From assembly GCA_047618565.1 (NCBI GenBank), contig JBLHKW010000002.1, positions 65,156 to 129,155 of the forward strand: 64,000 nucleotides of DNA, written 5' to 3'. Position numbers and translations under genes: made by a program. Numbering within the stretch: the first letter of the stretch is position 1; each line of letters opens with the position of its first letter. The stretch is from JBLHKW01 sp047618565. GTDB lineage: Bacteria; Planctomycetota; UBA1135; GCA-002686595. The notes under the pieces are model-generated. The model was not told the origin of the DNA, made no database searches, and saw nothing but the letters and a program-made list of their open reading frames with translations. Shown here piece by piece: positions 42,184 through 50,806 of the stretch.

Positions 42184-43443
42184 TCAGTGGTAGGGCCAGC
42201 AGCGTTCGCACTCACACGCGGCGTCGAACCACTCGTTGCTGCGCGTGTTTCTTTCACCGGCCGCGTAGCCGAGGCTCTCGAGCGCCTCGAGCTCGTCCGC
42301 GTCGAGGGCTTCGGTCTCCAGCACGTTCCAGCCGACGGGCCGAGCGCTCACGAGCCAGTCGACGAGCAGCGTGCGTAGGCGGGCAGAGCGCGCGGACTCC
42401 GATGCGACGAGATCCTCCAGGCAGGCCGGATCCCGTTCGAGGTGATAGAGCCGTACCTGGTGTGTCTCGTAGCGGGAATCGGAGGGAGGCACGATGTGCA
42501 ACATGAGGTGCCACGGCCCGAGCGTGACCGAGGCCTCGGCTCCGTGCGCGGCCAGCGAGAAACGTGGCTGGTCCGAGGGCGTCTCGTGCAGCTCGAGCAG
42601 GTTGCGACCCGGATGCACGGCGCTCTCGAGATCGCACAGGTCGAGCATCGTGCGCCCGACGTCCAGAAGCGTCACCGCAGAAGTGCTCGTGACGCCCGGC
42701 GGGACGCCGGGCCCCTTGATGATGAGCGGCACCGATAGGGTGTTCGGAAACAAGCCCTTGTGCTCGAACCAGATGTTGTGGCCTCCGAGCGCTTCCCCGT
42801 GGTCGGCGGTCATCACCGTCAGTCCCTGTTCGAACCGGCTCCCGCTGTAGAACCCGCGCATCTGCTCGTCGAGGTAGGTGATCTCGGACTTGTAGAGCGC
42901 CTGCGGGTACTTCAGATCGCGCAGGCCCTTGAGCCACGAGGGGGTCACGCGTTGTCCGAGACGTTTCAGGCTCTTGTCGAAGGGGTCCTGGTCCTTCGGG
43001 TAGTACAGGCGCCGGTATCCCTCCGGTGGCAGGTACGGCGCGTGCGCGTCGAAGACATGGATCCACAGGAACACGGGGCGTTGCGACGACGCTTTGAGCC
43101 AGCGATCTGCGAGGGCGAAGGTCTCGGAGGAGTCCAACGGTTGTTCCGCGACGTTCATCCTGTCGAAGCCCTGGCCCGGCCCGCTCGTGGCGAAGGACAG
43201 GTGCGTGATCGACACCGCGGCGAAGGTCTCGTAGCCCGCGTCGTGAAAGTGCTCCGCCAGGGTTATTGCGTCGGGCGCCAGGGCAGAGATGTTGTTCACG
43301 ATACCGGTGTCCCGCGGCGACACGCCGGTGAAGAGAGACACGTGGGCGGGCAGGGTGATGTTCGTGGGGGACCAGCAATCGACGAAGTGCATTCCACCGG
43401 CCGCGAGCTCGTCCAGGAAGGGTGTCTCGATGCCGACACTGTT
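42184..43443 (-). CDS. sulfatase-like lipoprotein, C-terminal part (after frameshift)
   Basis: From 43443 this frame reads NSVGIETPFLDELAAGGMHF, the direct continuation of the fragment at 43446-44534, and runs 419 residues. It has the alkaline-phosphatase-superfamily core: NITLPAHVSLFTGVSPRDTG, with Thr where true sulfatases have the Cys that becomes formylglycine, then TYLDEQM-like EITYLDEQMRGFYS and the metal motif VMTADHGEALGGHN. The Thr suggests phospho-type hydrolysis or transfer rather than classical sulfatase action. One missing base separates it from its N-terminal half; the ATG at 43392 alone would lack the first metal ligand. Confidence 0.85.
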   Translation of the reverse strand, partial: NSVGIETPFLDELAAGGMHFVDCWSPTNITLPAHVSLFTGVSPRDTGIVNNISALAPDAITLAEHFHDAGYETFAAVSITHLSFATSGPGQGFDRMNVAEQPLDSSETFALADRWLKASSQRPVFLWIHVFDAHAPYLPPEGYRRLYYPKDQDPFDKSLKRLGQRVTPSWLKGLRDLKYPQALYKSEITYLDEQMRGFYSGSRFEQGLTVMTADHGEALGGHNIWFEHKGLFPNTLSVPLIIKGPGVPPGVTSTSAVTLLDVGRTMLDLCDLESAVHPGRNLLELHETPSDQPRFSLAAHGAEASVTLGPWHLMLHIVPPSDSRYETHQVRLYHLERDPACLEDLVASESARSARLRTLLVDWLVSARPVGWNVLETEALDADELEALESLGYAAGERNTRSNEWFDAACECERCWPYH

Positions 43444-43445
43444 GG

Positions 43446-44534
43446 GGCCGCTCCAATGTGGTCCGCGCGATGCGTATCCGATGTCAGGAGCAGCACACTC
43501 GGCGGGTTGTCCATGGGAACGGACAGGCTCGGTTCACCGAACGCGATCGCACGCTCTTCGTTCTCGGGCCCCGGATCCAGCGTGATGCGCAGTTCGGTGG
43601 CGCGCTCGGCGAATGCCTTGAGGTCGATGCTCGCGGCATGCCAGATCGGGGTTACCTGGTCCGCAACCTCGAAGCTCCTCTCGATGCTGTGATCCTCCGC
43701 GCTCAGGTGGACGCGGAAGGAGGCCGCTGCGCCTGGGCGCTGAAAGATCTCCGGTACGCCGAACGAAAATCGCAGCTGTTCTCCCGCGCGTGGCGTGAAA
43801 CGCGCGCGCAACGGGGCCGCGCTGGACAGACCCACGGCCCGGCGCCCTTCACGTCCGACCCGTACGAGCGCCGCACCTTCCCCGGCGTCGGGCATCCAGT
43901 CGATGAGAGGCTTCTTCAACAGCGCGACCGATGCGATGCCGACGATGATGTGCATGGTCGAGCGCCAAGCCGAGGTGAAGACCAGTTCGATCTCATCCGG
44001 TACCTCGCCATGGAAAGGCAAGTCAAAGAGCACGGTCTGTGCATCCTGCGTTCCAAAGCGTTTCCTGCCGGTGGACAGCAGGGTCTCGCCGTCCTTGCGA
44101 AACCTCAGGGCCACGTCCTTGTTCACGCTGGTACCAACCACCGAGAGGGCGATCTGGTTGAACTCACCGACGCCCTCGAGCTTGCGCGCCAGCTGCGGGG
44201 TCGTGCCCTCGATCCACAGGATCGGGGCCGACTGCATGGCCGTGCGCTTGCTCTTGACCCGTGCCTTGTCGTACGTGAGGGTCCACCGATCTCGCTCCTC
44301 AAGGGGGTCGAAGATCGCTACGATCGCGAGGCGGGGGCGGTCGTCGAGATCTCGCTCCGCGGGCTCCATCGTGAGACGGCGAACCTGCCCGAACTCCGGG
44401 GGAGGTCGTTCGTCGGAAGGTGAGCAGGCGCCCCCCGGGAGCGCGGCCAGAAGGCTCAGCGCAGCTAGCAGGGTCGCAATGCCCGGGGTCCTGACGCGGG
44501 CGCGGTTGGCGGGGGAGCTGTCCTTGGGATGCAC
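43446..44534 (-). CDS. sulfatase-like lipoprotein, N-terminal part (before frameshift)
   Basis: Starting with GTG at 44534, 363 codons read in frame. A lipoprotein signal (GIATLLAALSLLAALPGGAC) is followed by a 300-residue beta-rich domain of unknown type (WTLTYDKARVKSKRTAM, LRFSFGVPEIFQRPG). The opening of the sulfatase domain, PPSVLLLTSDTHRADHIGAA, contains the first metal-binding Asp. Past 43446 this frame turns to Ser/Pro/Arg-rich nonsense, while the other frame continues the domain. The full protein would be about 783 residues, attached to the outer membrane. It is divergent from purH over 223 bases. Confidence 0.85.
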
Positions 44535-44757
44535 GGTGTCGGTTGGGCTGCCTCGGGTTGTGTGACGGGGTCAAGGGAGCACAGCGCGCTCCGCGATGGA
44601 GGGCCGCCGGGCATGCCGCGCGCGGTGGACCACGGCGCAATGTTCGGCCGGCCCGGCACTTCCGGGGGGGCACCAGTAGCATCGGCTCTGGCCCGCGGTA
44701 CACTCCCATTTCCCCCCTTAATCAGAGCGCGCGTTCCTGCCTGGTCCGGCGCCCGAA

Positions 44758-46386
44758 ATGACCGATTCCACCGCGAAGCGACCGAGCAAGATCATGACCA
44801 CGCGCGTGCAGAGAGCTCTCCTGAGCGTTTCAGACAAGTCCGGCCTCGAGGGCTTCGCCCGTTGCCTCTCCCAGATGGGAATCGATTTGCTCTCGACTGG
44901 AGGGACCTATCGGGTGCTCCATGACGCCGGAATTCCGGTGCGCGAGGTCGCGTCCTACACGGGATTCCCGGAGATGATGAACGGGCGCGTCAAGACGCTG
45001 CACCCGAAGATCCACGGTGGCATTCTCGCCCTGCGCGACGCGAGCGAGCACACGGATGCCATGGCCGAGCACGGCATCGAGGGCATCGACCTGGTCGTCG
45101 TGAACCTCTATCCGTTCGAGGAGACCGTGGCACGCGAGGGCGTGACCCGCCCCGAAGCCGTGGAGCAGATCGATATCGGTGGGCCGAGCATGGTGCGCTC
45201 GGCCGCGAAGAACCATCGTTTCGTGGGCGTCGTCACCGACCCCGGCGACTACGGCGCGGTGCTCGACGAACTCGAGAAGAACGAAGGTCAGCTCTCCGAC
45301 AAGCTGCGCCGCAACCTGGCCCAGAAGGCCTTCGCCCAGACGGCTCGCTACGACAGTGTCATCAGTCGCTGGCTGCTCGAGAGCGACGTGGCTGACGAGG
45401 TCGCCGAGCCGGGCTTCCCGCCGACGTTCAGCCTGGCCGGCAACAAGGTCAGCGAGCTGCGTTACGGCGAGAACCCGCATCAGACCGCGGCCTTCTACAG
45501 CACCGGTGGCCAGCGTGAGCCCAGCGTGGCGACCGCGGAGGTCCTCTCGGGCAAGGCGCTGTCCTACAACAACATCGTGGACCTGGACGCGGCCCTGTCC
45601 CTGGCCAAGGAATTCGACGAGCCCTTCGTGTGCGTCCTCAAGCACACCAACCCCTGCGGCGCCGCGACCTCCGAGTCGATCGAGCAGGCCCTCGAAGACG
45701 CCTGGTCCGGCGACCCCCTGTCGGCCTTCGGCTCGGTCCTGGGCTTCACCCGCCCCCTCACCCTGGGCTGCGCCGACTTCCTGGTGTCCGGCGGCCGCTT
45801 CGTGGAAGCCATCATTGCACCCTCATTCGACGCGGATGCTCTCGAGCTGTTGACCACCAAGCCCAAGTGGGGCAAGAGTGTGCGCCTGCTGGCCTGCGGC
45901 GAGCACAGTGGCGCCAGTCGCGACGCCAGCGACGTGGAGGTCAAGAAGATGGTGGGCGGCTTCCTCCTGCAGAACCGCGACCTGGACGCGGCGACCCCGG
46001 AGGAGATGAAGACGGTCAGCAAGGCCGCGCCGACCGCCGCACAGCTGGACGAACTCGTCTTCGCCAACAAGATCGCCAAGCACGTCAAGTCGAACGCCAT
46101 CGTGCTCACCAAGGAGCGGGTCGTCGTCGGCGTCGGCGCAGGCCAGATGAGCCGCGTGGACTCCGTCGACATCGCCGCCAAGAAGGCCGGCGACCGCGCC
46201 GTCGGATCCACCCTCGCATCCGACGCCTTCTTCCCCTTCCCGGACGGCGTCGAAGCCGCCATCGAAGCCGGCGTCACCTGCATGGTCGAGCCCGGCGGCT
46301 CCCGCCGCGACGACGAAGTCATAGCGGCCTGCGATCAGAAGAATATTCCGATGGTCTTCACGGGCAAGCGGCATTTCTGGCACTAG
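44758..46386 (+). CDS. purH: bifunctional AICAR transformylase / IMP cyclohydrolase PurH
   Basis: PurH carries out the last two steps of IMP synthesis in the cytoplasm. From the ATG at 44758 the product has 542 residues; the ATG at 44794 (MTTRVQRALLSVSDKSGLEG) also fits. The N-terminal IMP cyclohydrolase part includes LLSTGGTYRVLHDAGIPV, FPEMMNGRVKTLHPKIHGGI and NLYPFEETV. The transformylase part has KVSELRYGENPHQTAAFY, ALSYNNIVDLDAAL, VCVLKHTNPCGAA and the C-terminal SDAFFPFPDGVEAA. All catalytic landmarks are present, including KHxNPCG. No other pur gene is adjacent. Confidence 0.98.
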   Translation: MTDSTAKRPSKIMTTRVQRALLSVSDKSGLEGFARCLSQMGIDLLSTGGTYRVLHDAGIPVREVASYTGFPEMMNGRVKTLHPKIHGGILALRDASEHTDAMAEHGIEGIDLVVVNLYPFEETVAREGVTRPEAVEQIDIGGPSMVRSAAKNHRFVGVVTDPGDYGAVLDELEKNEGQLSDKLRRNLAQKAFAQTARYDSVISRWLLESDVADEVAEPGFPPTFSLAGNKVSELRYGENPHQTAAFYSTGGQREPSVATAEVLSGKALSYNNIVDLDAALSLAKEFDEPFVCVLKHTNPCGAATSESIEQALEDAWSGDPLSAFGSVLGFTRPLTLGCADFLVSGGRFVEAIIAPSFDADALELLTTKPKWGKSVRLLACGEHSGASRDASDVEVKKMVGGFLLQNRDLDAATPEEMKTVSKAAPTAAQLDELVFANKIAKHVKSNAIVLTKERVVVGVGAGQMSRVDSVDIAAKKAGDRAVGSTLASDAFFPFPDGVEAAIEAGVTCMVEPGGSRRDDEVIAACDQKNIPMVFTGKRHFWH

Positions 46387-46500
46387 CGTTACTGAACCAC
46401 CTCTAAACGGCAGTGGGTCAAGTCTTGGTTTCAGTTGTTTCTGGGGCTCCTCCTCCGGTCCTGCGAATCGAGGGTGGGGTCAGCTCGAAGCCATTCATTA

Positions 46501-46603
46501 GCGGTACGGAGCCAGGTTCATCGCCGCCCGGCTGGTGCTTCGTCGCGGCGCTTGTAACCACCTTTGCACCAGCCCGGCGGCGATGAATCTGGTTCCGTAA
46601 CGC
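46501..46603. repeat. 38-bp near-perfect inverted repeat (REP/MITE-like)
   Basis: Bases 46501-46538 and the reverse complement of 46566-46603 agree at 34 of 38 positions around a 27-base loop. The arms begin GCGGTACGGAGCCAGGTTCA on the left. It lies in the 291-base gap between purH and the next gene, more than 110 bases after the purH stop, so it is not simply a terminator. Its sequence is unrelated to the repeats at 17255-17375 and 19244-19421. The rest of the gap holds no gene. Confidence 0.75.
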
Positions 46604-46677
46604 ATCCGTCTCAAGGCCGGCGCTCGGCCCGGTCGAAGGATCCGGTATCCCCCTCCCTTTCCCAGGAGCCAGGAGCC

Positions 46678-47010
46678 ATGGACAATCTCAGCGACACGCA
46701 GATTCGTTCGGATCTGCGTACCTTGCTTACCGAGAGCGGTATCGATCCGAACAGGGTGTCTCTCATCTGTGCCGGTGGCACGGTGCGGCTGCACGGTGAG
46801 CTCAAGAGCATCTATGAGGCACCGGTGAGGTCCAGCCAGGTCGATGGGCTCGAGCAATCCATGCGTCGTAGCCGGGGTGTGAAGCGTGTTCACGTGCACG
46901 TCGAGAACTTCGAGAGGCTGCCCACGGGCGAGTGGCAGTCCAAGGACGGGGAGGTCCGGCGCGAGCGGCCGCTGCGACTTCCGAGCGATCCGGACGACGA
47001 GCTAGCCTGA
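46678..47010 (+). CDS. BON-like small protein
   Basis: The ATG at 46678 has AGGAG close upstream and gives 110 residues with no signal peptide. The fold pattern is that of a BON domain: helix (TQIRSDLRTLLTESGID), strand SLICAGGTVRLHGEL, helix (DGLEQSMRRSRGVKR), strand VHVHVENFERL. The family's central Gly is present. The C-terminal 25 residues are charged. BON domains usually bind membranes or other envelope parts; here a cytosolic role cannot be excluded. Confidence 0.7.
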   Translation: MDNLSDTQIRSDLRTLLTESGIDPNRVSLICAGGTVRLHGELKSIYEAPVRSSQVDGLEQSMRRSRGVKRVHVHVENFERLPTGEWQSKDGEVRRERPLRLPSDPDDELA

Positions 47011-47104
47011 GCTGCGTGGGCAGGGACAGGTAGGGCCGCTCTTGGGGCCTGTGGACGTCCGAAAACCGGGACTTCTAGCTATAGGATGGTCGAAGGCCGG
47101 CGGA

Positions 47105-47145
47105 ATCGGGAGTAACGACTAAAGCGTTACGGGGGTCTGCCCGAT
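47105..47145 (+). ncRNA. nested stem-loop in the leader of the GGDEF-like/HDOD operon
   Basis: An outer six-base stem, ATCGGG (47105-47110) with CCCGAT (47140-47145), encloses a perfect inner hairpin, GTAACG (47112-47117) with CGTTAC (47125-47130), loop ACTAAAG. The unpaired GGGGGTCTG lies between the inner and outer right arms. It ends 24 bases before the ATG at 47170. This looks like a structured 5' leader. It does not match the cyclic-di-GMP (GEMM) riboswitch consensus that I looked for, and I recognise no known class. Confidence 0.5.
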
Positions 47146-47169
47146 GAAACTCAACCCCGAGTCCCTGTC

Positions 47170-47862
47170 ATGCCCCCCGTCCTTGAGCTACTAGTCGACG
47201 TGATCACCGAGCACCCGGTGTCGATCATCGGTGCCCTCACGGGTCTGATCGCCTTGCTTGTGCCGTGGTCAAGGACAACGCGCCGCCCGGTCGCCAGCCG
47301 GGATGAATTTCGTCGGAGCTCGTCATTCGGGCGGCGTCAACATGACGGAGCCTTCCTCGTGGGACGCAACCGGGTCTTCGGCGCCATCGACAAGACGCTC
47401 GAGCAGCTGCGCACCGAGACGGACTCGAGCTATGCGCTTCTGCTCTTTCAGGTGCAACGCACCGAGGAGTACCGGCAACAGAGCATCAAGGATGCGTTAC
47501 TGGAAGCCGTACGCAGCAGCTGCATGCTCGGAGTCCTGGACGCCGGCCCGGGTAATGCCAGCAAACCATCGACCATCTGCTACGTCGTCGGGATTCGCTC
47601 ACTGAAGAACGGCGAGGCGGGCCGTGTGCTGGAACGCGCCGGTGCGCACCTGCACACCATCGTCGGCGCTGAGGATCTGTTCAGCGGCTTCTGCCATGTG
47701 ACCGGCGGAAGCGATGGCGCACGGGATATCTATCTCGCCGCGAAGCGCGGCCTCGCTCTCTGCCCGATACCCGTAGATGAGGGGTCATGGGCGGAACATT
47801 TATCAACGGCGGGCGAGGTGTTGAGCCAGGTCCGCAAGCTATTGCCAGGGGGATCCAGATGA
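47170..47862 (+). CDS. membrane-anchored protein with degenerate GGDEF-like domain
   Basis: The 230-residue product has one N-terminal membrane helix (about 16-33, PVSIIGALTGLIALLVPW). The rest follows the outline of a GGDEF domain: GRNRVFGAIDKTLEQL for the opening helix, YALLLFQVQRTEEY for the first strand, and IKDALLEAVRSSCMLGVLD where GGDEF itself would come. The last strand and helix are CHVTGGSDGARDIYLAAKRG. The GGDEF motif is lost, so no cyclic-di-GMP synthesis is expected. Resemblance is by pattern only. Its stop overlaps the ATG of the HDOD gene. Confidence 0.7.
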   Translation: MPPVLELLVDVITEHPVSIIGALTGLIALLVPWSRTTRRPVASRDEFRRSSSFGRRQHDGAFLVGRNRVFGAIDKTLEQLRTETDSSYALLLFQVQRTEEYRQQSIKDALLEAVRSSCMLGVLDAGPGNASKPSTICYVVGIRSLKNGEAGRVLERAGAHLHTIVGAEDLFSGFCHVTGGSDGARDIYLAAKRGLALCPIPVDEGSWAEHLSTAGEVLSQVRKLLPGGSR

Positions 47863-48692
47863 CGGCGTGGGTGACCGAAATTCTCAAGGACGTGGCGCGC
47901 ATCGAGCCCTTTCCGCGCGCGGCCATTCGCGTCTTCGAGCTGGTTCTCAACGACGCCGACTCCAGCGAGGTGACGGCGGTCCTCGAACAGGACCCCGGCC
48001 TGACGACGAAGATACTCTCGGTCGCGAACTCCGCCAAGTTTGCCCCCAGCGTCCCGATCCTCTCGGTGGCAGACGCGACCACCCGGTTGGGCACCCGCAC
48101 CCTCGCCAACCTGGCGATGACCACCGGTTGCTCGTCGTTCTTCATGGGCTACGGCCGATCGACCCAACGCTCAAACACGACCCTCTGGCAAGAGTGCCTG
48201 CACGTGGCCCTGTTTGCACGGCACGTCGCCGAGCGTTCCGGCTACCCCAACAAGGACCTGGCCTACACCGTAGGTCTGTTGCAGAACATCGGGCACATCG
48301 TCCTCGATCGTTTCATGGAGGAGCAGCGAGACGAGATCAAGGCCCTCTCCGAGGATGGCGTCGATCTGCTGACCGCCGAGAAGACTGTCCTTGGCATGGA
48401 TCATGCTCAGTGCAGTTACCGAATGGCGCGCAAGTGGGGTTTCCCCTCCATCCTGACGCGCGCCATCCGCGCGCACCACAGCCCCGCCGACGCCGCCGAC
48501 CTGACCGCACTCTGTGGCATCGTAAACGTCGCCGAGGGCTTGGCCTTCGAGAGCCTGTCGGACCAGGGCACGTCCATGCTCTATCCCGTCGATCGCGAAA
48601 CAGCCACGATCTGCAAGCTCGACACGATCGAGACCGCTGACCTGGCGCCGATCGTCCGGCAAGAGATCATGGACACCTGCCTCGCCGGCTGA
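47859..48692 (+). CDS. HDOD-domain signalling protein
   Basis: HDOD domains are inactive relatives of HD phosphohydrolases used in signalling, often with chemotaxis, motility or cyclic-di-GMP proteins. The ATG at 47859 overlaps the preceding stop (ATGA) and gives 277 residues. The family outline is clear: IEPFPRAAIRVFELVLNDAD, VLEQDPGLTTKILSVANSA, ATTRLGTRTLANLAM, the residual LQNIGHIVLDRF and AIRAHHSP, then LCGIVNVAEGLAF. No output domain is attached. Coupling to the degenerate GGDEF protein suggests they form one signalling unit. Confidence 0.9.
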   Translation: MTAWVTEILKDVARIEPFPRAAIRVFELVLNDADSSEVTAVLEQDPGLTTKILSVANSAKFAPSVPILSVADATTRLGTRTLANLAMTTGCSSFFMGYGRSTQRSNTTLWQECLHVALFARHVAERSGYPNKDLAYTVGLLQNIGHIVLDRFMEEQRDEIKALSEDGVDLLTAEKTVLGMDHAQCSYRMARKWGFPSILTRAIRAHHSPADAADLTALCGIVNVAEGLAFESLSDQGTSMLYPVDRETATICKLDTIETADLAPIVRQEIMDTCLAG

Positions 48693-48714
48693 GCTGTTCT
48701 GCCGGGCGAGTCCC

Positions 48715-48788
48715 CGTTCGGTTGACGCTCATTCGAGCCGAACGTCGTCGACGGAGACGCATGTGACCAGGTGCCGGTAACCACCTGG
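48715..48788. terminator. two hairpins between convergent genes
   Basis: CGTTCGG (48715-48721) with CCGAACG (48738-48744) and CCAGGTG (48767-48773) with CACCTGG (48782-48788) form two seven-base stems, with loops of 16 and 8 bases. They lie between the HDOD gene and the oppositely oriented protease gene. Neither has a T-run; a role in bidirectional termination is inferred from position. Confidence 0.4.
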
Positions 48789-48884
48789 TAGCTGCCGCCG
48801 CTCCTGATGGAGGTCGTAAACGCTGTCGCAGGGCACGTGGTGCGTGCCGTGGCTGAGTGGGTACGGCCCCGGTCTGGTGTGCCG

Positions 48885-50066
48885 TTACTCCTCGAGCAGC
48901 AACGTCAACAGGCCCGACTTCTCGTCATGCATCAGCTGACCGTGGCCCTCTTCTTCGATCCAATCGTAGATCAGGTTGAGTGGCGTCATCAATCCCATGT
49001 GGGGGATGACGGTCGGGCGCAGGTTTCCGTGGGTGTAGATCTTGGAGAAGATGCCGAGCAGCTCGTGGGTGTCCTTGTCGAACACGCCGCCGCCGGAATT
49101 GCCGATGTAGGTCGGGGCGCTGATCATCCAGTAGCTGGAACCGTCGACCACGTGGTGGGCGGCGGCGATCTCGCCGCGGGTCGGGATGGGGTCGTTGCCG
49201 AGCGGGCAGCCGGCGGCGTAAATAGGCTGGAAGACCTTCGGGGTCTGGACCCGCGCGCGGGCGGCGAGATGGGCGCCGTAGGGCTGACGACGATCCGAGT
49301 TGAGTTCCAGAAGGGCCACGTCGAGGGCGACGTTGTGGATCAGCAGGGTGGCGGTGTGGCGTTCGCGTGATCCATCCGGTGAGTAGAGGAACACCGGGAT
49401 CGGGACATCGTCGTCGCCGGCGTCCGCGCGGATGTCGCGTACGACGTGCCAGGCGGTCATCACCAGAGTGCGGTAGGTGAGGACGGCGGGGCTGGACCTG
49501 GTCTGCTGAGATTCGAGCAGCACGCCGCTGCCGACGGTGGAGGAGCCCGCCAGCTGGACCGTCGGGCCCATGATGTCGCGCCAGGCTTGGTCCGGGTCGG
49601 GCGAGGCTTCCGCGTCGAGGCGTCCGATCTGGGCGTGGTTGCGCTGGGCGAGCACGGTGGCGTCGGTCAGGCCGCGCGAGAGGCCGGTCCACTGACCGTC
49701 GACGTTGTCGACGAACTGCTCCAGTCGCTCGTCGATGTCGGCGGAGGCGAACGAGGCGTGTTCGGAGCGCAGCGTGGCGATGCCATGGGCAGCCGCGTTG
49801 AGCTCCGCTTGCAGTGTTCTGATGCGCTCCAGGATCCCCTCGCGCGAGTCACCGCCGGCCGAGTCCAGGTCGGTGACCTCGCTCCGCAGCTGACCCAGTT
49901 CCTGCTGAACCTGTGACAGGTCCACACTCAGCCCTGTGATGCGCCGCGGTCCTTCGCGACGGAACTCGTCCAGGTGGTCGAGGCGGGATTCGAGCGTGAC
50001 CAGGCGCGTGACGCCAAGGCCGCCGACCATGAGGGCCAGGGCCCCCAGAATGAGGATTCGATGCAT
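48885..50066 (-). CDS. membrane-anchored trypsin-like serine protease with coiled coil
   Basis: The ATG at 50066 has AGAGG seven bases upstream and gives 393 residues. An N-terminal membrane anchor (HRILILGALALMVGGLGV) is followed by a long coiled coil (about 35-150, with IERIRTLQAEL-type heptads). The protease domain carries His 207 (MTAWHVVRD), Asp 249 (NVALDVALLEL) and Ser 324 (YIGNSGGGVF), a complete triad in trypsin/DegP order. No PDZ domain is present. It probably works in the periplasm, spaced from the membrane by the coiled coil. The substrate is unknown. Confidence 0.88.
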   Translation of the reverse strand: MHRILILGALALMVGGLGVTRLVTLESRLDHLDEFRREGPRRITGLSVDLSQVQQELGQLRSEVTDLDSAGGDSREGILERIRTLQAELNAAAHGIATLRSEHASFASADIDERLEQFVDNVDGQWTGLSRGLTDATVLAQRNHAQIGRLDAEASPDPDQAWRDIMGPTVQLAGSSTVGSGVLLESQQTRSSPAVLTYRTLVMTAWHVVRDIRADAGDDDVPIPVFLYSPDGSRERHTATLLIHNVALDVALLELNSDRRQPYGAHLAARARVQTPKVFQPIYAAGCPLGNDPIPTRGEIAAAHHVVDGSSYWMISAPTYIGNSGGGVFDKDTHELLGIFSKIYTHGNLRPTVIPHMGLMTPLNLIYDWIEEEGHGQLMHDEKSGLLTLLLEE

Positions 50067-50128
50067 GGGACTGCCTCTGAGCACGAAGGGGATCGATTGG
50101 AGGGCCAGACCTGCGGACTGGCATCCAG

Positions 50129-50155
50129 TTATCGGTCTCCAGCGCGCCCGTATTA
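50129..50155 (-). promoter_or_regulatory. weak sigma-28-like promoter candidate before the protease gene
   Basis: On the minus strand TAATACGG, an 11-base gap and ACCGATAA precede the protease gene. The -10 matches the sigma-28 consensus at 7 of 8, but the -35 only in its first three bases. The -10 ends 62 bases before the ATG. It could be a weak FliA target or chance. Confidence 0.25.
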
Positions 50156-50355
50156 GGAGAGGTTATTCACATTGCACTCCGGCGCAGCCCGGTCGCGTAA
50201 ACCCTTTGATTGCAGGTGATTACATATTTGCAACCCAGAGGTTTCCACATTCTCCACGGCTATTCCACAGCCTGCATACCGGGCTGAATGGACGCCGCTC
50301 CTGGTATGCTGCGTGCGCCTGTGCCTTCAGACCCCGATCCGGAGAACTCGACCCC

Positions 50356-50793
50356 ATGAGCTACGAAACGACCGACCCCAAGGGTGCCCAGAAGATCCTG
50401 TCGGAAGACGCCGGCTGGAAATTCCTGGACGTGCGCACGGAGGAGGAATTCGTGCTCGGACACGTCCCCGGGGCCTACAACATTCCGGTACTGCTGCGCG
50501 ACCCGATGACCGGCATGACGCCCAATCCGCGCTTCGTCGATGTCGTCCTCGGTGTGTTTGACAAGGGCGACCGGCTCGTGCTCGGATGCGCGGCCGGGAT
50601 GCGCTCCGCGCGCGCCTGTGAGATGCTCTTCGAGGCGGGCTACGCCACGCTCGTGAACATGGACGGCGGCTTCAGCGGTGCGCCGGATGGTCTCGGTGGT
50701 ATTCGCGAGCCTGGTTGGGAGGCCTGCGGCTTGCCCTGCGAGACGGACTGTTCGGAGGATCGCCGGTACGCTGCTCTCGCGGACGCGAAGTAG
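50356..50793 (+). CDS. single-domain rhodanese-like protein
   Basis: Rhodaneses move sulfane sulfur through a cysteine persulfide. The ATG at 50356 gives 145 residues; longer upstream readings lack support. The domain is complete: GWKFLDVRTEEEFVLGHVPG-A-YNIP, then the active-site loop with Cys 78 in LGCAAGMRSARA (CxxGxR type), and the closing LVNMDGGFSGAP. The C-terminal tail has two further Cys (CGLPCETDC), which may relay or bind metal. It has no signal peptide, so acts in the cytoplasm. Confidence 0.9.
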   Translation: MSYETTDPKGAQKILSEDAGWKFLDVRTEEEFVLGHVPGAYNIPVLLRDPMTGMTPNPRFVDVVLGVFDKGDRLVLGCAAGMRSARACEMLFEAGYATLVNMDGGFSGAPDGLGGIREPGWEACGLPCETDCSEDRRYAALADAK

Positions 50794-50806
50794 CCCGTCG
50801 CAGAGA

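Noticed and set aside
43440..43460. Programmed -1 frameshift in the sulfatase-like gene
   Set aside because: The C run does not form a slippery heptamer in the right phase and no stimulatory structure is evident. A single-base loss explains the join better.
47011..47169. Cyclic-di-GMP (GEMM) riboswitch before the GGDEF-like/HDOD pair
   Set aside because: The conserved GCAAA and GACGCAAAGCC-type segments are missing; only a nested stem-loop of unknown class is present.
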